This document shows, piece by piece, positions 48,170 through 62,500 of a DNA stretch of 64,000 bases. Origin of the DNA: Platycnemis pennipes (taxonomy: Eukaryota > Arthropoda > Insecta > Odonata > Platycnemididae); contig OW121848.1 of the NCBI GenBank assembly GCA_933228895.1, forward strand, positions 100,831,470 through 100,895,469. The letters run 5' to 3'. Position numbers and translations under genes: made by a program. The notes beneath the pieces were generated by a model. The model was not told the origin of the DNA, did not search any database, and saw nothing but the letters and a program-made list of their open reading frames with translations. Each line of letters opens with the position of its first letter. The first letter of the stretch is position 1.

Positions 48170-51100
48170 AATCTTGCCTAAAAGTAGGTCACAAATTATA
48201 CGTCGGTATTGAACGTCGTTGAATATACAATTGAGACGATAACAAACCCAAAATATTGGTAGCAAAACAAAATAAAAACATTAAGAGTCAGAATGAAGGA
48301 GGCATAGGGTTTATGAAAGGTTACTTTTACTCATCGTCTATCCTGATTTTATCTATGTATGTAGCTCTATATTAAATGCAATAATGATTTTGCCAGAGCC
48401 TTTTTTCATCTTTTACTTAAACATCAGTGTCATTGGCAGCACTCGCACACGGTTCAAAATAGTTTCTAAATGAATGTGATGAAAAAATGAAGAAAATACT
48501 CAAACATTTAGGTTGAGTAGGAATGAGGGTGATTTACAGTGTATTAAGTTGCTGAAATAAATCTTTTGAAACTAAATGCAATAATCAGAGTAACATTGAA
48601 AGTAAAAATTATGTTGAAACCAATTTCAAGGATAGGATGTAAATGGGAAGCTTCCTTTCTCGATATCCGGAAAGAAGTTATCCCCACTGGCCGCGGTACC
48701 CAGATTATTACCGGAAACTTGGATGTCTCTGGTTCAGATCCCATCTATGGTATTACCTACATATTAATATTTTCGTTTTAGGACTTAATATTCATCATAC
48801 GATTGGTGGTGTTAGCACCTTATTATTGTACCTCATTGGTATCAGCTCCATGAACCCTAACTTCGCCAATACTCACGCTCCATCCTGGGCTTCCTTACAC
48901 TTCTCAAATAAGATTCGGTGTAGTTAAAAAAATGTATATAATTAATGAGGTGTATCTATGACACTATATGTGTGTCTAATGAGGTGTACTTTTGGGTGAT
49001 AGAAAAGGAAATTCAACGATCTTATGACTTTCCAACCAGTGATATATTAGTAAACTATGATCACCTCATGGAAACTTCCATTGCGACAAATGTGATTTTT
49101 ATTTGTCTTTTCCACTACTTTCGAGAATTTGAGCAAATGCTTATCAGCGAAATTTCCTAGGCATATCGGGCGTAGTAAACACTGAAAGGTGGTGGAAACG
49201 AATAGCAGTTGGGCCCTATGAACATGCAGCGCGTTCGAACGAGTTGTACGACCGAACTCCCCAGGAGTTGGGCGAGGGGTAAATATTGACATGCAGAGCA
49301 GAAATCATGCACACAAGTTGGAGACAGCGGCAAAAAGGAATTTAGGATCATGCATCAAACTTTCACTTTTTTGTGCGACGCTGATGTGCACAAAACTAGG
49401 ACACAAAAATCTAGAACAGGGAGAAACATATTGCAGTCAAGGAATTTATACCAACAGTAAAGGAATATGAAAAAAGGATAGCATAGAGCGAAAGCTAAAA
49501 GCAAGAGGGAAGACATCCAGCACGAACTAGTAGTAGATTTGCTGCACACCATTAGAGTGTCAAGCAACTTTAAATGTTACATAAGTAATATTAGGAACGT
49601 TGGGTAGCATTGGATTCAATAAAACAGTTGAACTTCTCGAATCAACAATGAATTTTATAGGGAATTGGAGCAGATAGTTTGGTCTAATGCTACAAATGGG
49701 ATCAAAAAAAGATCGGATTGCAGTCTCAGGGATGATGGACCAGTCAAAGGGATAATATGACGCCTTTATAGTCATATAGTAAGATAAATGTTCAGCTCAA
49801 AAAAAAAACAGAATGGTGAATCAGAATGAACTACAACAAAACAGAGAAAATATGTCATATTCAGTGCTAGGGCAAAAAAGGACGCATCCTTGACTGTCCA
49901 ATCTTTGCGTAAGTTTAAGTCTTTTCATAGCGCTGCTCTCCAGGAGAGTAAAGGTTTTTTCACCGATGCAAATATGGGAAGATCGTCACCATCAATAAGA
50001 GATATATTAACAATGAAGTTACGCAAGCTTTTTAATGCATAAATGAAAGTATAAACAGAATCATTGGCTCACGCACGTAAATAGATTTATGTCGATACCT
50101 ACTAGAAAAATTGCAGGCAAGTAGGTGGAGACGAAATGCAAACTAAGCAGTAAACCTTGGGGTTAGGGATCGGGTACCTACCAGATATGAAACTGTGCTG
50201 ATAAGTTTTTTGCGATGGTATTCTCTATCCCTAGCATACAGTCATAAAATGTCTTCAATTAGCCTTTCCACCCGATGGGAAAAGCTTTTGATCACAGATT
50301 ATTACTACCGGCCTTTAATCGGTAAAAATCAGCAATATTCCAAATATCATCTGAGGTAAATTTATATTATAGCCCTCCGGAGGAATGTACATAAAATATA
50401 TCCGAAAACAGCCATTTTTGTTGCAACGATTTTGTTCAAGACTCGATTTTTTAGAGAACCATAATTTGCACGAACATGATACATGGTACATTATTAAAAT
50501 ACCATCAACTCGCAGAACATGGGCTATCTTTCATTCACCTAACAGAATCCAGTCGTGTTAGGCTCCCTTACATTTACCGATAAGAATGCACGGTATAATT
50601 GGTTTTCTGGTATGCAGCACTATTTTTTCGAAACTAAGTTATTATTTATTAACCAAAACACGCCGGTTATAAACCAAAAGAAAGAGAACACAAAAAAGAA
50701 TCCGAATTTTACCAAGAGACACAGATATCTCTATGAAATTACTAAAAAGTTAATAAAATATATCTAATAATGAAATATTCTTATTGACCACTTTATTTAT
50801 GTAGCAACAGAAATGTGTTTTTATGGAGTTGTTGGCTTCTTCGGGGCTATTTAGTACGCATGTAAGTTTTTAAATTTCGATTACTTTTTAACTGACCTGG
50901 AATAGAACAGAAAGAGAAAAAAAAGTTTACAGAACAATATTAATATCTTGTTACATATTTTGGTGACACTTTTTTTAAAACAACGTGTTAAACTTCTTAG
51001 ATACATGCATTCATCAACAAACTTTTTATATAAAAACCGAAACAACCAAAATTTAACATTATTACTACATCTGTTCTATTATTACAAGCAGTTGGATTTT

Positions 51101-54100
51101 TTACTATATCAAAAATCTCCTTAAAAAGCCTCACAGATAGACCAAAGTAAGTCAATCGTTCCCAGCATGGACATTAACTGCTTCAATGTTATATTTTCAC
51201 CTTATTTAGGCAAATAAATGAAGCTCGCCTAAATTCATAAAACATGCGAATGGGATAAAAGTTAAACTTGGCTAAGTCTAAAAAAATATTTCCCAAGGGC
51301 ATAATGAGAGAGAAGAGAAACCAAACTATTCGGTTGTAGTCACGAATAATTTCAGAAAGTAATAAAGCTGAAGTTTTACTGGATCCGCTATCAAAGAATT
51401 GTAGACCTACATGACCTATTCACATACTTCCAAATGTTAAAGGCTCTTATATTTCCCAAATAGTTGTTGGAACAATTGACTTCAGCTATTTGAGCCAAAA
51501 CACAATAGCACACTTTTCTCCAAAGCACCAAAAAATAAAAATGCCATTAAACGCAACCTTTTACTGAATTTTTAAACTTTTCTTTTACAGTAGATTTCAC
51601 ACAGCATAAACTAGGTTTTCGAATGCATCAAAGTCGCAGGTCCAATTCATTTCCCAGACTTCTTATGACTACCCAGAAATACCATAGTAACCAGAAAATC
51701 GTCGAACTCTCTTTCGGCTGAATGTGTTCGAAGAGGACTATCTCGGATTGAACACGGTCCTCCGATCCATATCTCCCTGTCAAAAGCAAACAAAACACAA
51801 ACCCTATCTACTGGTTTTTATCGTACTATCTAACTTCATCTCAATGCCAGGGCAAATAAAAACGTCTTGCATCCCCATCATCCTTTTGAATACCCAAGGC
51901 ATGCTCTGCGAAATAACCAAAATATTATTTTCTGATTAAATAGCGTTTAGAAATCAAATATACGGAACTAAACGGCATTATGATCAATAGTTATAGGTCC
52001 AAAACTTGAACAAGCAATGCAACGACCAAGGAGAATGAAGATTCTAAGAGGTTTTCCATTGTAAATGCTTAACTTCCAAAGGGTAGAGCCGTTTCTTTCT
52101 CCTTTAAATGTGCAATAAAAGAGTTATTTTTTCACTTTGCACTCCTATTGACACAACAAAACATATGAGACTTTTTACGCCAACTTTACCTATGGTGATA
52201 AAGAATTTTACGTGGACATGAATTGACAGATAAAGGTTCTCTGTTCGAAAAACGACGTACCTACTTTTAACGAACAAATGCAGCATCCACCCATTTCGTT
52301 CAATGGACGCTGCAACAGAAGGCCGGGAGAATGGGTCTTTTTTCCCATCAACACTAGTATTTTCATTTACCGGCTTTGAGTGGACAGAAACAAATTACAA
52401 TATATGTGGAGACGGCAAACAGAATGAGTACGGGGTTTACGAAGAAGGGATATATATACGAGTACATTGCATATTGGATGGCGGGCGAACAAATACTGAA
52501 TAGATAGCGAAGCGGCACTCTGCATCGTCCACCACTCCGATGCATCCCAGACTTCGTTTACACAGCGGCCATTTGAAGAGCTATTTTAACCCAAACTACT
52601 AATCTATCTGCATCCTCGGATAAATTTCTGCCACCCTATGTAAGACCGGCGTAGCCCTGCCGCCGGTACAAATGTTGCTGTCCTCTCAATCCAAACCATT
52701 TCCTCAGTCCATTCTCAACCCTTCCTCTAGGCTATTTATTCGTTCAAAGCATTCTGTTTGGCTGTGAAATGGGAATGTTGCAGACCAAGGTATGCGCCCC
52801 TCAGTGGCGGATACCATCGACAAAATGAGCTCAAGGCACAGCATGAACATGCGCACTGTTTACGGTGGAATTGATGATAAAACTTCATAGCTAGAAACCT
52901 GAAATCGTATGCATTAAAATTTATGCTTTGAAAAGTACGCTACTATTATATTGCTAAATCTAAATCCATTATGTTCAAGTGCAACTTAATTCTATGCTAA
53001 AGGCAGATATTTCTAGTAAAAGTTAATTTTAATAACCTTGCAATAGAATGAAGATACAATACAGAAATAAACGAAATCAAGAAAATACTTCCCCATAAGT
53101 TATTAGTTTTACGACATGATGATGATGCGAGGCGCGGAAATGAACCACGGTTAAAATGTTTTTGTGTAAACAATTTGTTTAATGCATCTTATTTACTTTA
53201 AAATGATATACATTGCCTGAGAAATTGAGGCAAGAAATAGGGAAGGTAAAAGGGGGCGAGAAAAAAACAGATTCCCGAAACTAATGCATTCAAGTCCATA
53301 TAATACGTCAATATAACCGAGATGTGATCCCCCAATCTCCTAAATGAACGATTGACACACACACACACCATGTAGTCTAGGAAAAATAATCAGTAAAATA
53401 GCAGCGACACATAACAAATATTTAGAGCATAAATCAAGAATTAAATCAAATATAATGTATTAGGTTTGAAAATAGATAAGGGGACTGGCTAATAAATAAC
53501 TATCCGCAATCTAATATCCACTATATTTCAATCTTGAGGAGACAGACATGCACTGAAATTAGTGTTCAGACAGATATGTTCCTCATGCCATTTTCAATAA
53601 ATAGAGTTATCAGATTTTTCCAAGAAAGCTTTTCATAAAGCGACCTCAGTTCGTCCTTTTATTTGACAGAAAGTGGAATTCATTCCCAGGGTTCATTTTA
53701 TTAATTCCACAACCCCATTTTTTTTCTAAACTATCCTTTTTCTGAGGAATCCTTTTCTACGACCGAGAGGATATTTTTTTTAAATATGAGAAAGCCTCAT
53801 GCATTTGGTCCCACAGACTCTCATTTCAAAGTAGAAATTGGGCGACTCCTCGGCGTATACTTCCTATTCATCCAGGTCTTACCGGAGACCTGGACCGGAG
53901 GACAGGACCTATTTAATTACTGGATAGGCAGCTTTTTCAAAGATGTAAACTTGTTCCAGGCATTTTCCATTTTTTTCCACGAACATGGGCGTCATGGGAG
54001 GATAAAAGGCACAAAAGTAAACAAATCCCGGAGATAGTATATTTGTATAAGTTTATGAGAGATTCTTTTCTTTACCACAAGGACGCAGTGTACAATCCAT

Positions 54101-54800
54101 AGGTTCTACCTCCATAAATTTGCAAAGCAATGAAGAATAGAGTCGAAAATGTATCCATCCAAGATTTTATTAAGGATTATAAGCCTTCCAATTGTTTTGC
54201 TTACAAATTTTCGTTGGGCTTCAGGAAATTTTTCGCAACGGAAGATAAGTTCAAAGTGAAGAGTTGATTCAATGATGATACATTCCGCCTTAAATTGTCA
54301 TGCAAATAAACTATCCGCTCTAAATGACAGCGTTGGTCTACATAAGAATATTCACATGGAACACCCTCCTCTCAATGGTGGACATTACAATAGCACATCC
54401 TCTTTCAAACAGGCCAACTCTTTCTCCAAATTATTAAACCGAGCTGTTAAAAGAAAGTTGAGTGATTACCACCAATCTTGACAATTCCAAATGGAAGGAA
54501 CATAATGGTTATAGTAAAATTTTCCTAAGGACAAAAGAAAGTAAGCAAGAGATAGGGGGCTTCAAGACACACTAGACTTAAATATTGTGAAAGTACAGTA
54601 TTTTTAGGAGCATAAAATTGAGGAAAATGGATATTTAGCAACAGACGTCTTAAAAACTCACAGCAACTAAAAGAACCCCTTCTGATCTCCGGTAAAAAAT
54701 TCGAACCAAAAGGAGATTCTACGTAGAACGCAAACATCTCTTCTTGAAAGGCGTATAGGTATAATTTAATTGGGTGAAGTGATGCGGATCTAGCTCATAA
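48170..54800. other. Long AT-rich stretch, little recognised
   Basis: Short frames only (60-94 aa), none with a motif. A weak tRNA-like patch with ggttcagatccc lies near 48730-48742 and may be a SINE relic. A cagtggcggata string at 52804 resembles a hAT end but has no partner. An old mix of decayed repeats is likely. Confidence 0.4.
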
Positions 54801-55960
54801 CTTGTACCTTGAATATTTAATGACCTGGCATTCTCACATCGACGCCTTCTCCCGAAGAAAGAAAAGAAACGATCTCCCCGTCTACGAACCACATAAAATA
54901 TGCCTTTTTGACTCGGTAACTCTCGACGCTTAGCGGAATAAACCTCCGCTAATTAGGCCCGCATTAAAAATCGTGAATGGCTCCCTGAGCTTCGACGATA
55001 ACAGCTTACGTGTGTTGCTCCCATAACTTAGCGCGGGAAGAGCACATGGTCGATATGCGTGTGTTCAAGAGTTGAATGGAGGCGGGAGTTCAGTCTCCAG
55101 CCCCTCAACTCCCCCCCCCCCACCCACCCAACCAACGAGTAGCGAGGTCGACCAACGAGCCTCCATATCCTTTCTCCCACTCTTCGGATTGCACCGGAAG
55201 CTGAGACTAAACACACCCACCCCCCCCACCCACTCCGCCTGGAGATCCGTCTCGCCCTTCGCCTCTGTGCATTCTGGGGGAGAACAGCGCGGTAATTATC
55301 CCCGGCGACTCCTAACCCAGCCGCAGACATCTATTTCCCTCCCCCTCCGTTTCACCGAACAGATTTAGCCCACCTTCCTCCATATCTAGACTCTCTCGCT
55401 CAGGTTTCATCGTGAAATCGGATTAACTCCCAGCATCCACTCCTCTAGAAAAGGTTATGGACCACTTCCAGGAACACACACACGAACTCATCTCGCATGA
55501 CTCCGTGCACACGCGTAGCCGCGACCGTAAACAAAACACATACTAATTCTCTTTCTCCACACATCCAGTACCCCACATCTACCGCTTGGACTTCGACACT
55601 CCCTCCCCTAATTCTCGCCGACTCTCGAACCCTCCGTTTAATCTCTCGGTCTTTCTTTGCGAGATTTCCGCTTTCCCGCTCTATCCAGCTCCACCGCAGG
55701 CCATTCGCCCTCTCTCTCTCTCTACTCATTTGAATATCGAGTCCAATGACCACGCGATATCTCAGGGTAATGAGTTCTTGCCAGAGAACGCTCGGATATT
55801 TATTCTTCCGTCCCGGTGTGGGCTTTGTTTGATCTCCTGTTTTTGAGCAAAGGCTGAAACGGCATGAAAAAATCATAATCCCAGCAGTGCAGACTGGCCT
55901 TTTCACGGTCAAAAATCCCTTGGGCAAACTTTCCTTCATCAAATTTCCTTAGAACTAAGA
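54801..55960. other. GC-rich, pyrimidine-skewed island
   Basis: C-rich runs (ctccccccccccca near 55108; cacccccccca near 55220) and CpGs at about 55010-55320, then C/T-rich sequence to about 55740. The 165-aa minus frame at 55445-55942 and the plus frames overlap in several phases and carry no domain. Confidence 0.35.
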
Positions 55961-56900
55961 TCAAGAAAATATTAGGGAAGAAATTTATTTGGCAGGAATA
56001 AGCATATTTTTAAAGGCTGAAGTCGACCAACATAGCTTTGAGGAATTAGGTTAAATTAAGCCTTTAACAATGCTGCATGCTTTCTCCTCTCCGCACCCGA
56101 TTTTTAAAGTGGGTAAAATTCAGTTTTAGAGTCTTTCGGGTTCTTTTCCAAGACGAATGTGGAGCCAAAATAAATTAGCCTAAGTCCGTTTTAAGAGAAA
56201 GTTTTAAGTCCCATACGTTTAACCGTTCTCTTTTTTGTAACTCATACTCAGTCTTTAAAATATTTCATATTGATATGCAATATTCACGATCTTATTAGGT
56301 CAATAATTTTCAATTAAATCTAAAACAATCATTTTTGTTGCACTTAATTTGAGGGTTTCCTACTATACTCCCCTCCTAACGCATTTAACGCATTGTCAAA
56401 TTTGGAGCGGCACCAAGAAGCAGAGGAAATTTAGTTAACATTTCCTCCGCCAGAAAATCGTCGTATTTCTAAAATTATTTAAACAGAGATATTAAATTAT
56501 ATTTTGTGCAGCTCATACGTATTCATCAACTGACATTCCCGCCGACTGAACTAGATCCTCATTAAAGATTAAGTAAAAATTAGCTTATAAATTCTTCAAA
56601 GCTCTCTAAAATAATATATAAGCTGCTTTCAAATTAAAGAGTATAACTGGTAGACATATTATTGCAACTCAATTATTTGAACATTTTCATTTGTATTTTA
56701 CTTCATCCCAAGCGCTAATTATAGTAAGAATAAGCGAGCATGGTGTACGCAGGGAAAAGAAAAAGATCCTTAACCGATCACTAATAAATACTGAAAATCT
56801 ATGAAGGCGTTGAAACATATCGTCATTGAAACATAAATAAGGCTAATTTTACACGCAAGCATTTTTTCTCTGACATATCATCCACACGAAGAAGGTACGA
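55961..56900. other. AT-rich DNA, nothing recognised
   Basis: No supported features. Confidence 0.45.
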
Positions 56901-57870
56901 GTCTCATTGTTAGCCTAGTTCAGAAAGACCTCAAATGACATCGTGGACGCCCTCGCGGTACATACCTACTTCTTCCGTGAATCCAATCCGTGCAAATCCA
57001 CATTCACTCGAACGCTATGGCCACTTTGACCCCCAAAATAAGCCCATAATATCCACCCTCCCTATCTTGTCGAACATCTTCTACACCCTCCTCTCCCTTC
57101 CTCCCACATCGACCACCTCGCGAGGCTCACTCCCTCCCCGGCTTTGCATCCTTAACATCCATTCCACTTCCCGCAACGCCGCACTTGTTCTTATTGTGTC
57201 CCGCGCTCCTCGGAGGAGAGGCCGCAGAAAATTGTGTGGGTCGAGAGGGAGAGAGGTGCGGCTGGGCGGGGGAGAGGTGGGTACGTTTTTGGGCATTGGT
57301 TAGTCTTCGCCACTGGGGAGTCTGGTCACGCGCGTATCCTTCGAATGGAGAGAGAGAGAGAGAGAGAGTAGGAGAGGGTTAGAGATAGAAGGGGAGTGAG
57401 AGTTAAGGTAAAGAGAGCGGAATGAAGGATAGGGGAGGGCTGTTGGTGGGTGAGGGACGGAGACGGATGGTGGACTGACCGGGAGGCCATTTTGACCGCA
57501 CGCACATCGTCAGGGAAAAGAGGGGCGGAATAAAAAAAAAAGAAAACGGGAGAAGTGAGGAGCGCGGCAGCACATAATGTTTTATAGATTCTCGGCGAGA
57601 GGCGTAGGGGTTTTATTCGACGCCGGACTGGCGGGCTCTCTCCCTCTCCCCTTCTCGTTTCGATTGTATCCCTAGGAGATATCGCGGCCGTGAGGATTCT
57701 GTTTTTAAGATGACGAACGGAGAGAGGGCAGGGAGTGGTAAAAGGTCCTGGGCACGGAAAGCTCTGGAGGTGAAAACGGAGGATAGGCAACAAGGGTCCA
57801 GAGGGACTGTTTGCCCCACACACTGCCTGATCCGAGTCTTCCTTTTCTCCACGGTTCTACATGATTTCAA
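56901..57870. other. GC-rich island with pyrimidine-to-purine switch and (AG)n
   Basis: C/T-rich on plus at about 57030-57180, then G/A-rich from about 57205 to 57480, with an (AG)n run at 57347-57369. CpGs occur throughout. The frames (65-165 aa) on both strands are compositional. Confidence 0.4.
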
Positions 57871-58823
57871 ATACCATTCATTTTCGAAGATTACACTTAA
57901 AATCCTGGCTTGGAAAATAAAACAAAATATTTTATGTGTTCAGCTCTATCAAACAGGAAGACTATGATTTAGGCAACTACTATATTGCGCAAAAAAGTTT
58001 AAAAACAAAAGGACAATCTTAAGGACTACATTATGGAATAGCATTAAAGTTTTAGATTACTAGTGAGGCTATCTTTGCCCTATGTTGTCGTTGTGGCAGT
58101 TATAGTAGCTATAAAGTACTGTACGCTCATATAATGCTAAGCGTCAACTAGGCTCAACTCATGGACACGTACATTTCCAGGTACCATTCTAGGATTTATT
58201 TAATGTGTAATCGATTCCACGAGCTAGCCATTGCTATCGAAGAGCTTATACAACGGGCACTAAAATACTAAACCTAATGCGTCAACCATAATATCGTTAG
58301 CGGAACTGAAACTCATTAAGGCAAGAACAATAAGGGGAAAATGTTTCCGAGAACATCAAATCAGAATATATTCATAGCAGAGAGGAAAACTTACTCTACC
58401 TCGTTACATCTACCTTCACGAAGTAGACTATTTAAATATAGGTAGTAAAAGTAATAGAATGCTTTCAAATAGTTATTCGTCGATGTTCGGCGATCGAAAT
58501 TCGAATATATAGATCGTAAGCTTTTCGTGATCCTAATTGGAAAGAAAGGGAACTTATATAGATGTAATTTCATAGATAGAACAGCGACAAGAACATTAAT
58601 TTTAACGCATATTCTACGGTAATTCCAAAATCAATTCGAAACGGAAGTAAATGGGCCAAGTTCAACGTTGACATTGCGATAATACCTAAAATTCCGCGAT
58701 TTTATTTCTCATATTCTGCACGTTGAAAGTTCATAGTTGTTGTTAGAAAAGCTAGTGCTCAATTTAGAAATAAAATTGAAATTTTTTTCAATGAAGTCAA
58801 GATGTACTTGGGGCGGGTTTAAA
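57871..58823. other. AT-rich DNA, nothing recognised
   Basis: No supported features. Confidence 0.45.
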
Positions 58824-59000
58824 GAAATAAGTAAAATAACTAGATGTAGTCCAGACAGGGTTTCGATTTACAAAGTCATTATCAAGGTGCACACAAAATG
58901 TATACACAGGTGTGCACCTTGATAGTGACTTCGTAAGTCGAAAACCTGATCGGTAAATAAACTAAAAGGGTGGACATTACCTAGTTTTTTTACTTGTTTC
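58824..59000. mobile_element. 177-bp foldback with ribozyme-like arms
   Basis: Inner arms 58856-58894 and 58910-58948 (caggg.ttcga.tta ... ggtgcacac) pair closely around a 15-base loop. After a 20-bp unpaired stretch, outer arms pair again (gaaataagtaaaataactag at 58824 with ctagtttttttacttgtttc to 59000). Each arm, read outward, contains a helix-II-like gactt/aagtc hairpin and a gaaaacc or gaaaccc box, loosely like a hammerhead end, but no proper CUGANGA box. It may be an inverted pair of PLE-type tails. No target duplication was seen. Confidence 0.55.
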
Positions 59001-59795
59001 TATCAAATGCAGTTCCGCTAATCACACTGGAAAATGTAAGAGATTAGTTTAAGTTATATTGGAGCTTGGAAAACACTTTGTGAACACGTTCCATCTTTGA
59101 AAAATTAATTGAAATGATATGTTCAGAGTAATACTCGCGTAACGTAATGACCCTGAAATTTAGCAAGATGCAAGCATAGAAAACTCACAGCCCAGTATTT
59201 TTTACTTTCCAGCCAAGTTTATTGTATTACTATTTGTGTCAAATTTCTCATATTTATGAGTTTTTTACCGCTCGGGGTATTGATGGATTATCACTACACT
59301 ACATTGCAATTCATTTCTGAACATTTCCTCTCTCGACATCAATTGCAAAATCATAAGGACTTAAAACCTATGAAACGGTAACTAGGTTGCACTTTAATTG
59401 CAAATGAAATTTTCAAAAATATGATTTATCACTCAAATAATTATATTGAGGAACAAAAACTAACACTTCGTTGAAGGGAGCGAATTTGAGTACATGCGCT
59501 CCAAATGCGAAGTTTATATTACATTATGTTACATTATCGATGTTTAATCCTCGAAATAGACGAAATATGACGAACGATCAAATTCAAAACTTTAAGAATA
59601 CCACGCTACATATTGCCAGGGTAACATATATGGCACCAGGGCCGGCTAAAGCATAATATTGATCGCGAAATGAACATATCGAAATGAATTACATCCCGGA
59701 CAGAAATTATTCACGCCCTGTTGCTTTCACAAATATTATTCAAGAACAATTCCTTTGCTTCAAACTTTATGTATTGTTTATCACAAAGTATCTTC
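59001..59795. other. AT-rich DNA, nothing recognised
   Basis: No supported features. Confidence 0.45.
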
Positions 59796-60278
59796 TCATA
59801 GCAGACGAAGATGTAACCCAGGAAAATCTCTCATGTTGAACTGACAAAGAGATCCATTATGGGATGCAATGGATTGTCCTTTCCTTCCCTTCAGCACAGC
59901 TATTCTCGTCTGCCCAGGCCTTCCGACCCTTGTCCCCTCTCTCGTGATGGATCCCATAGAGAAGAGGCAATCGGCCGCGTCCACAAGCACCCTAATCACC
60001 CCGCTCAGACACCAGGATTGTACACTGGAGTCCCCGGTGCATGAGCTTGGGATCTTGAGATTCCAGGCCGTCACTAACCCTGGAGCCGCAGTATCGAAAA
60101 CGGACAGGCGTAACGACGAACGCATGCTGAGGTGGATAAGATGTGATCTACAGCTATTTAATTTCCAGTAAAGAGACGATTTTGCCCAAGTAGCAGTGGA
60201 ATTCGAACATACCTCGCTTGGAGGGAAACTTAAAAACATAAAGACCTCTCTGCGTATATGTGCAATGCTCAAGATCAC
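59796..60278 (-). other. Unassigned 160-aa open frame
   Basis: This frame lies in mixed, balanced-composition sequence rather than a skewed tract, unlike most long frames here. No domain, transmembrane pattern or transposase motif is recognisable. A plus-strand frame of 100 aa overlaps (59869-60171). It could be a chance frame, an old retroposed transcript or part of an unknown repeat. Confidence 0.2.
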
Positions 60279-60336
60279 AGATACGTTAATATGAATGATA
60301 TTAATCTTTATTGCATATTATAATTATCCATAAAAC

Positions 60337-60415
60337 CACCATCACCATCAGAAAATCACCATCACCACCAGAAAATCACTATCACCATCACCATCCAGAT
60401 AACCACCATCAACCA
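60337..60415 (+). repeat. (CACCAT)n-like microsatellite
   Basis: Imperfect repeats of caccatcaccatcagaaaat and variants over about 80 bp. Confidence 0.85.
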
Positions 60416-62500
60416 CAAATGTATTTAATAGGGTAGTTAAGAGTTTAACTACTATGATGCATAAATATTGTGAAATCATTCTTTGATAAATTTTCACAAA
60501 ACATATTCATGGATATGAAAACTGTCGCTTTCTAAACATATCTTCACGTGTAAACGGAATGATGAAGTTGTAAATGAACATGTCACAGCTTTACCGTTTA
60601 TTTTTTGCGTCAAATTCGTTTATTAGAAATTCATCGAAAGAAATATTTTGTGTGACATCCAAAATTTATGCTAAACCCAGACAGTGACGCTTTTATTTAC
60701 CAAGTGACAGTCATATTAAATTTTGCATGCAGAGAACGCATTGGATTAAAATTGGGTGTCTGCGTTATGAGTTACATATCGCGGGAAATCAATTTCCACG
60801 GTGTCAAGATAAATTACTCCGATTGGAACTGATGGCCATTCGCGCTAACCAATGCACAAATAAAATAGAAGTATTAATAGCATTATCTCGCATTCGTTTA
60901 CAGCTGAATTCATTCACTTTGATAAGCAATATCACAGATAGACAGCATTAATTGCACCAATGAAATCCGTTATTGACGAATCGTACGCCAGTTTCTCCGG
61001 GGGCTATTAATTTTCCCTGCCAAACATCTGTGCGGGGCCATCAGACAATAAAAATGGAATTTGCATTGATTTTTTGTTACATTTGTGCGACAAAGTAATA
61101 TCTCGTCGTCGTTTAATTTGAAACTGACTCGCTCTATCACTCAAGAGAGCGCCCGTTTAATTACTTAGTCCACCCGGCCGTGTTTTTGATGCGCAGACGT
61201 TAGAGGCCAGTTACGTAAATTAATCTCAAAAGAGAATGTGATTAGCTAAAACAACTGCGTCCAATTTTGAAAAAGTCATGCGAACAAATTATATTCAGTT
61301 AAAAAATGCAAATTACGCCAATGCCTTAACGCAATTTTGTGCTTAACTTTTATTCACCACTTCCCCCCCCACACATAGCTTTCTTGAGACCATTTTACAT
61401 TAAATCGTTGATAAAGTGTTGGCTAATGGCTCTATTGATCCCATAACATTTTGCTTGTTCAGAACTATTTATGCATTTAATGCTTCAGGAACTAAGATTT
61501 TTCTACTCCAAACTCAAATCACTACAATCAAATTCCCGTTAGTATAGATGAAACTAAAGTAAAAACAGTCACATGGCTGAATTTGCGTCAACCGTCAATA
61601 GATATGAGGATATAGGTGTGATGCAGTACGAGCATTTAGAGTTACTTAGCATAATTATATGGCAGTTAATTGGCGGATAAAATGTATATTATACGATAAA
61701 AATTTCAAAGAACTATTCTCAATTAAGGGCATTCAGAATTCTGCTTAGATGTATTTTAATAACGTCCATCCTGAGAATGAAAAATAAGAGCATGGTGGAT
61801 TTTTGCTGCGTCGCCGAATCTCTTGGCGAAATTATTCAGAGTATTAAATAGGATTTCGGAATATACGGCTTCAATAACAACCTACGGTGTCATCAAACTT
61901 TCTAAATTGATACCTATATACTATTACCAGAACGAATATTCTCACTCCTAAAATTACGATAGTGTTAACGCCCATCATGATCACTATGAGTAAATATGAA
62001 TTGAGGAGTTTAACCAAATCTAAAATCAGTGGGCAACTAAAGAATAGGGTTATCACACATTTCATCTCTTACACTGTTTTTTATCACCGGATTCACCCCG
62101 GATACGTGAAATAAATTTCAGAACGCGCTTAAATGGGTCTATAAAGTCACTGTCCCAATAGATGATGGAATTTACTATATTAATAGATGCATTGCATGTG
62201 AATATATTTTGCATCTTAGGTGAATTCGATTTAATTTAAAAATTTGGATTGGCAATAGAGCTTGCAATGTAATAACCAACAAAAGGCCTTCCTTGTCATA
62301 AATTCATGCAAGGTGATTATTCAACTCCCCCCCATACTCACTCGGAGGTTTTGAGGTGTATAAATAAGCATGTAAAATAGTGGAGAATATTTTGCGATAT
62401 ATTATCCATCTTCCATTTACCAACCCTCTATTTTTTTTTCTCTCTAAGTACTTAAAATGGAGAAACTCAATGTCATTTTCACTCCATCCCACCCCAGTAC
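60416..62500. other. AT-rich DNA with a possible regulatory patch at about 60720-61260
   Basis: No coding frame is supported. The patch is denser in mixed-complexity sequence and holds several homeodomain-type cores (tttaattactta, gcattaattgc, gctattaatttt), a gacag/gata cluster and CpGs. This is suggestive of conserved non-coding DNA, but it cannot be shown from one sequence. Confidence 0.25.

Noticed and set aside
52804..52816. A second hAT MITE end (cagtggcggata)
   Set aside because: No matching inverted end or 8-bp duplication was found nearby.
60337..60415. CRISPR-like or coding His/Thr repeat
   Set aside because: It is an ordinary imperfect CACCAT microsatellite in a eukaryotic window.
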